The notes under the pieces are model-generated. The model saw nothing but the letters and a program-made list of their open reading frames with translations, made no database searches and was not told the origin of the DNA. A stretch of DNA of 64,000 nucleotides. Source: G963691885 sp963691885 (lineage in GTDB: Bacteria; Pseudomonadota; Alphaproteobacteria; UBA8366; Aestuariispiraceae). This document shows, in pieces, positions 59,993 to 64,000 of the stretch; the stretch's first letter is position 1, and every line of letters begins with the position of its first letter. The stretch is from contig OY829843.1 in the NCBI GenBank assembly GCA_963691885.1, positions 3,472,001 to 3,536,000 on the forward strand, given 5' to 3'. A program made the translations under genes and the position numbers.

Positions 59993-62562
59993 TCAGTTGG
60001 CCAACACGCGGACAAGTTGCCCGCGTCCGCGCGGCACCGCACCGATTCCGGCTGCAATCGCTGCAGCGACGGCGGCGACAATGCCCAGCAGGACCGGCAC
60101 CATCAGGGCTGCGGCACCTGGTGCCCATTCCACCCGCAAGGCCTCATAGACCAGCCAATAGCCGCCGATATTTCCAAGAATGCCGCCCAGAACAGCGGTG
60201 ATGACGCCGACAATCACCGTTTCGGTCAGCCGAATACGCGCGACCTCCATCCGGGATACACCGACCAGGGTGAAGGCGAGTGCGTCCCGCCGTCTGGAAT
60301 CCACATCCCCCGCAACCACAGCCGCCAGGGTCAGAACCCCACCCAGCAGCAAAGCACCTGCAATCGCCAGCGTTCCGGCGACCACGCCATTCACCACGCC
60401 GGTCACCTGGTTGATGATCTGACGCACATCAATCGTGGTGATATTTGCAGCCGTCGCGGCAAGATCGCGGATCAAACCGTTGACCACATCCGGCCCGGAC
60501 CCCTGCAGCGACAGAACCCAACCATGGGGTGCATTCTGGAACGGATTGGGGGAGGCGACGAGCAGGAATTCCGGCCGGAAAGTGCGGTGATATTCCTTGC
60601 GAATATTGGCAACGGTCGAGGTAAAGGTCCGGCCAAACACACTGTAGGTAATTGTGTCGCCCACTTTCAGATCGAAGGCCTCATAAACATCTTCTTCGGC
60701 GGAGATGAGCGGGGGGCCGTTGTAATCGTTCGGCCACCATTCACCGGCCAGCAACTCTGCCCCCGTTGGTTCAGCAGCCCAGGAGAAACTGCGGTCACCT
60801 TCTATCACCCAGGCTTTTTCCGGCAGGACCAGCGCCTCTTCGGCGGGAACACCGTTTACTGCAAGCATGAGGGTCCGCAGATTGGGCATGGATTGCAGGC
60901 CAAACAGGTCCGACGTATCGGCGATACGCGCTTCCAGTTCGGCGGCCTGATCCTTTTGCACATCGATAAGGACCAGATCAGGGATCCGTTCCGGCAATTC
61001 CATGATGAGTGCGGTCTGGAAAGATGACTGCGCGGTCATGATCGCCGTGATCCCGGCAATACCGATGCCCAGCGCAATGGTGCGAACCGCCAGGGCCCCG
61101 GGGGATGACAGGCCGAGGGCGATGACCGTCGCCGCAAAGCTCTTTGACTTTTGTCGTCTTGCAGCACTGGGCAGCAGGACTGCCGCCCCACCCAGAATGC
61201 AGGCGGCCCCCACAAGACCCAGAGCGCAGCCAGGGCTGCCAGGTTGGCAAGTGGCAGGTTTAAGACGGCCAGCAGGACCGCCACTGCGATAAGTGCCAGG
61301 CCGATTGCGATATGTCTGGCGGTTGGTTTCAGTTCCGCTTCCCCGCTGCGCATCGCGACACCGGGGGGCATCTGATGGGCGGCGGACAGGGCGGCGACAC
61401 TGGCGCCGGCCAGTCCCAGCAACAGGGTGATAAATACGAGGGCGACAGATCCCGTCATCTGGCCGTAGGACCAGTTGAGGTGCAGTGTCGCCGCCACGAT
61501 GGAGGTCAGATACCCGGCAATTGTCGCGGCGAATACAAGGCCGGCCACGATCGCCATGACGCCTGTCATCACAAGGATGGCCCCGTGCAACCAGACAACG
61601 AGGGCGGGTGAGGCCCCGGACAGGCGATAAAGAGCGATTGTGCGCGCCCGACGTCCGACCCAGACAAGGGCAGCCGACCATGTCCCGGTAAGCCCGATTG
61701 CGAGTGCGACAATACCGGCAATCCCGAGGAAAGTTGTCGTGCGTTCGACCGTGCGCAACACGCGGTCGCCCGCATCCTCCGTGACGGTCATGGACCATCC
61801 CTGGCTGGGTTCCAGTTCGGCGATTTCTGATTGGGCGGCGGCCTCATTCGTACCGTCTGGATAGGCCACGCGATATCGGTATTCTGAGAGAGAGCCCGGG
61901 ACCAGCAGACCGGCGCGCTCTACCTCTGACAATTCGACCATTACACGCGGGCCGACCAGGAAGCGGCGAGACGACAGACGGTCCGGTTCGATATTGATAA
62001 CCGCGCGAATTTCAAACTCGCGTTGCCCAAGGCTGATCGTGTCGCCAAGGCCGAGTCCGAGACGGGACAGTAGGGTTGCTTCGACCACGGCACCGGGAAC
62101 ACCGTCAACAGCTGCCATGGCGGTTTGAAGGTCCGGCATCTCGCCGTTGCTGTCGGGCTGCAGGCTGAGTTTTCCGTAGAGCGGGTAGAGGCCGTCGACG
62201 CCCTTGATCTCAACCGGTGCCCGTTGATCGCCGGCTTTTGCGGAACCCCGCAGTTCCACGATTGTGGAGAGGGCACCGAATTCGTCGAGCCGCTCAATGA
62301 TTGGTGCGTCGAGCGGCGGGCCATTGACCTCTAACGAAATATCGCCGCCCAGTATGGCCCGGCCGTTTTCCTGTATGGCCGATGTCAGGTTGCTTCCCAG
62401 AATCCAGACCATGCCGAGCAGCAGAGTAGAAACAAAGGTGCAGGCAATGAATAAGCGCAGTCCGAAGATACCGGACGTCAGTTCTGCCCGAAGCAGTTTC
62501 CAGAGTGTTTCGGCCTGCGTATCCGTTGGTTGAGCGTTTGCTGTATCCAGGCTTGCCATCAT
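59993..62562 (-). pseudogene. FtsX-type ABC transporter permease (YbbP-like), frame broken
   Basis: Two frames together give one YbbP-type permease of about 856 residues. Frame 1 (from 62562) has an N-terminal helix (FIACTFVSTLLLGMVW), a large periplasmic MacB-like domain, then FtsX helices (IAGIVALAIGLTGTWSAALVWVG, MPPGVAMRSG). Frame 2 continues AACILGGAAVLLPSAARRQKSKSF, a second periplasmic domain and the final FtsX block. One G missing from the run at 61207-61211 (GTGGGGG-CCGCC) joins them as WVLWGAACILGG. Overlaps the ATPase gene by 4 bases. Function: export or extraction of lipoprotein, lipid or peptide; substrate unknown. Break may be an assembly error. Confidence 0.8.
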
Positions 62563-63302
62563 CCAGCGTCCGAAACCCGACCTCGATCAATGTTCAACAT
62601 GCGGTCACAGCGATGGGCCAGAGTGCGATCGTGGGTAACCAGCAACATGGTCGAGCCGCTGGCTTTTGACAGTTCGAACATCAAATCGGCGACTTCTGTG
62701 CCGGTGTCCTGATCGAGGTTTCCGGTTGGTTCATCGGCCAAAACCAGTCGCGGTTGTGCGACAAAGGCCCTAGCAACGGCAACCCGCTGTTGTTCCCCGC
62801 CGGAAAGGGCGGTTGGGCGGTGTTCAATTCGATGGCCAAGGCCGACTTTTTCGAGAAGCGCCTTTGCCCTCTCTTCCGCATCGACCTCTCCCTCCAGCAT
62901 CAGGGGCAGGGCGACGTCTTGAAGAGCGGTCATAGCCGGAACCAGGTGGTAAGACTGAAAGACGATCCCTATTGCCCTGCGACGCAGCAAGGTGCGCTTT
63001 GCCTCACTCAAGGCCGTCATATCCTGGTCGAGGACCCTGACGGTTCCGCCTGTCGGTGGTTCAAGTCCCCCGAGGATTGCGATGAGCGATGACTTGCCAG
63101 ACCCGGATGGTCCGGTAAGGGAGACGATTTCACCGCTATTAAGATCGAAAGAAACATCGTTCAGAACAGCAACATCGCCCGATGCAGATGGATAGGTGAG
63201 GGTCACGCCAGAAACAGATGCCAGTGTTTCGCCTGTAAATGCTGTCGCAACCGGCGTATTCACATGTGCGGAGGATGGGGTTTCATCCATTGTGATGGCC
63301 AC
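62559..63302 (-). CDS. ABC transporter ATPase of the LolD/YbbA (MacB) type
   Basis: 247 residues. Walker A GPSGSGKSS, signature LSGGEQQRVAVARAF, Walker B LVLADEPTGNLD and switch VTHDRTLAHRCDRML, all canonical for the LolD/MacB/YbbA group. An N-terminal extension of about 25 residues precedes the ATPase core. Stop overlaps the permease ATG, so the pair is one exporter. Confidence 0.88.
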   Translation of the reverse strand: MAITMDETPSSAHVNTPVATAFTGETLASVSGVTLTYPSASGDVAVLNDVSFDLNSGEIVSLTGPSGSGKSSLIAILGGLEPPTGGTVRVLDQDMTALSEAKRTLLRRRAIGIVFQSYHLVPAMTALQDVALPLMLEGEVDAEERAKALLEKVGLGHRIEHRPTALSGGEQQRVAVARAFVAQPRLVLADEPTGNLDQDTGTEVADLMFELSKASGSTMLLVTHDRTLAHRCDRMLNIDRGRVSDAG

Positions 63303-63521
63303 GGCAGATACTCCTCAATCGTCTGCGCCTCTGATCAGGCAGATAGCGAGTGGAAGCAGAGTTTCAAGCTTTGTTGATGTTGCAGTGCTAATCACGCTGC
63401 TGCCCTCATCCGGAAAAGCTGTTTTGCCCGCCCGATCCGCCCTTGATTGGACTGATCAGAGGAATAGGGTTCTGGCGCGGCTTATTTTAGCAATAAATGA
63501 ACAAGTCCTGAGGGGAGCGCC

Positions 63522-64000
63522 ATGCCCAGAATTACCAAAATCCGGAACACTGTCGTCCCGATCTCTTAAAATATATCAAATGCCTATATCGATTTCTCCA
63601 GAATGACAGCGAGCGTGGTGGCTGTGATCACCGATGTCATGCGGGATGGAAAACCGGTCGTTGGGTATGGCTTCAATTCCAACGGACGCTATGCGGCCAA
63701 GGGCCTATTGGCCGACCGGTTCATTCCACGCCTGCTGGATGCCGATCCTGACACTCTACAAGATGACAAAAGAGACAATCTCGATCCGCACAAGATCTGG
63801 GATTGCCTGATGACGAACGAAAAACCGGGTGGACATGGGGAGCGATCGTTTGCTGTCGGTGTTCTGGATATGGCGGTCTGGGATGCTGCTTCAAAGATTG
63901 AGGGCAAGCCGCTCTATCAGGTACTGGCGGACCGGTATCGAGGCGGGGAGACCGATGACAAGGTCTTCGTCTATGCGGCTGGCGGTTATTACTATCCGGG
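63522..64000 (+). CDS. enolase-superfamily dehydratase (D-tartrate dehydratase-like), with in-frame stop, runs off the right edge
   Basis: The visible N-terminal part resembles mandelate-racemase/muconate-lactonising enzymes of the D-tartrate dehydratase group: ITKIRNTVVPIS, NAYIDFSRMTASVVAVITD, GYGFNSNGRYAA, NEKPGGHGERSFAVGVLD, VFVYAAGGYYYPG. A TAA codon (63567-63569) interrupts the N-terminal capping strand at residue 16, where related proteins have Ser (TCA would restore PISSNISNAYIDF). If the stop is real, translation could only restart at ATG 63603 without the first 26 residues. AGGGGAGCGCC precedes ATG 63522. Catalytic barrel lies outside the window. Confidence 0.68.

Overview
The window looks like chromosomal DNA of a heterotrophic, probably marine alphaproteobacterium; an affinity to Rhodospirillales/Sneathiella-like groups is a guess. 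The clues are assimilatory nitrate genes under a NasT/NasS pair, a tripartite tricarboxylate (Tct) transporter, a Liv ABC transporter, GcvT-fused flavin dehydrogenases and many adjacent catabolic enzymes. I see no rRNA, tRNA, CRISPR array, phage or insertion sequence.

Layout. (1) 1-10968, minus strand: nitrate assimilation, in transcription order nasT, nasS, a leader with an intrinsic attenuator, nrtA, nrtB, a double-ATPase nrtCD, nirB, nirD and nasA (cut by the window edge). (2) 11044-20920: a TSUP permease, a 2-hydroxyacid dehydrogenase, a frame-broken thiamine-diphosphate enzyme, a PrpF-type isomerase, a fused TctA-TctB, TctC and a divergent TctD/TctE two-component pair. (3) 20933-24796: the lower gallate/protocatechuate meta-cleavage route (GalD, GalC, GalB), a DUF1932 dehydrogenase and an HbpS-like protein. 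(4) 25007-27090: three tandem diverged copies of an unrecognised membrane-protein family in visibly more AT-rich DNA. (5) 27291-35083: an FAH-family hydrolase, a Rieske oxygenase, an RpiR regulator, a dimethylglycine/sarcosine-dehydrogenase-like flavoprotein, a class III aminotransferase and a 2-hydroxyacid dehydrogenase.

(6) 35213-54332: a large catabolic island. It holds an aconitase-type dehydratase (two subunits), a methylisocitrate-lyase-like enzyme, HyuB/HyuA-type hydantoinase/oxoprolinase, an isochorismatase-fold protein without the usual cysteine, a flavoprotein, MmgE/PrpD, two NTF2-like proteins (one fused to a tautomerase), PhyH, a complete Liv ABC transporter, an SDR, a hydantoin-racemase-like protein and a GntR/UTRA regulator. 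The octamer TTATATCA recurs in four promoter regions of this island, including that of the gntR gene, so the island may be one regulon that imports and degrades an unidentified, possibly N-heterocyclic or lactam, compound. (7) 54348-64000: a DEAD-box helicase, TspO, a small unknown protein, a polymorphic-toxin/immunity-like pair, a GNAT acetyltransferase, an FtsX-type ABC exporter and the start of a D-tartrate-dehydratase-like gene with an in-frame stop.

Five apparent single-base losses, all in homopolymer runs (13832-13834, 25131-25136, 25495-25498, 58558-58566, 61207-61211), break four otherwise normal genes. The uniform pattern points to systematic homopolymer under-calling in the assembly more than to real pseudogenes, and should be settled before any of these genes is called dead.
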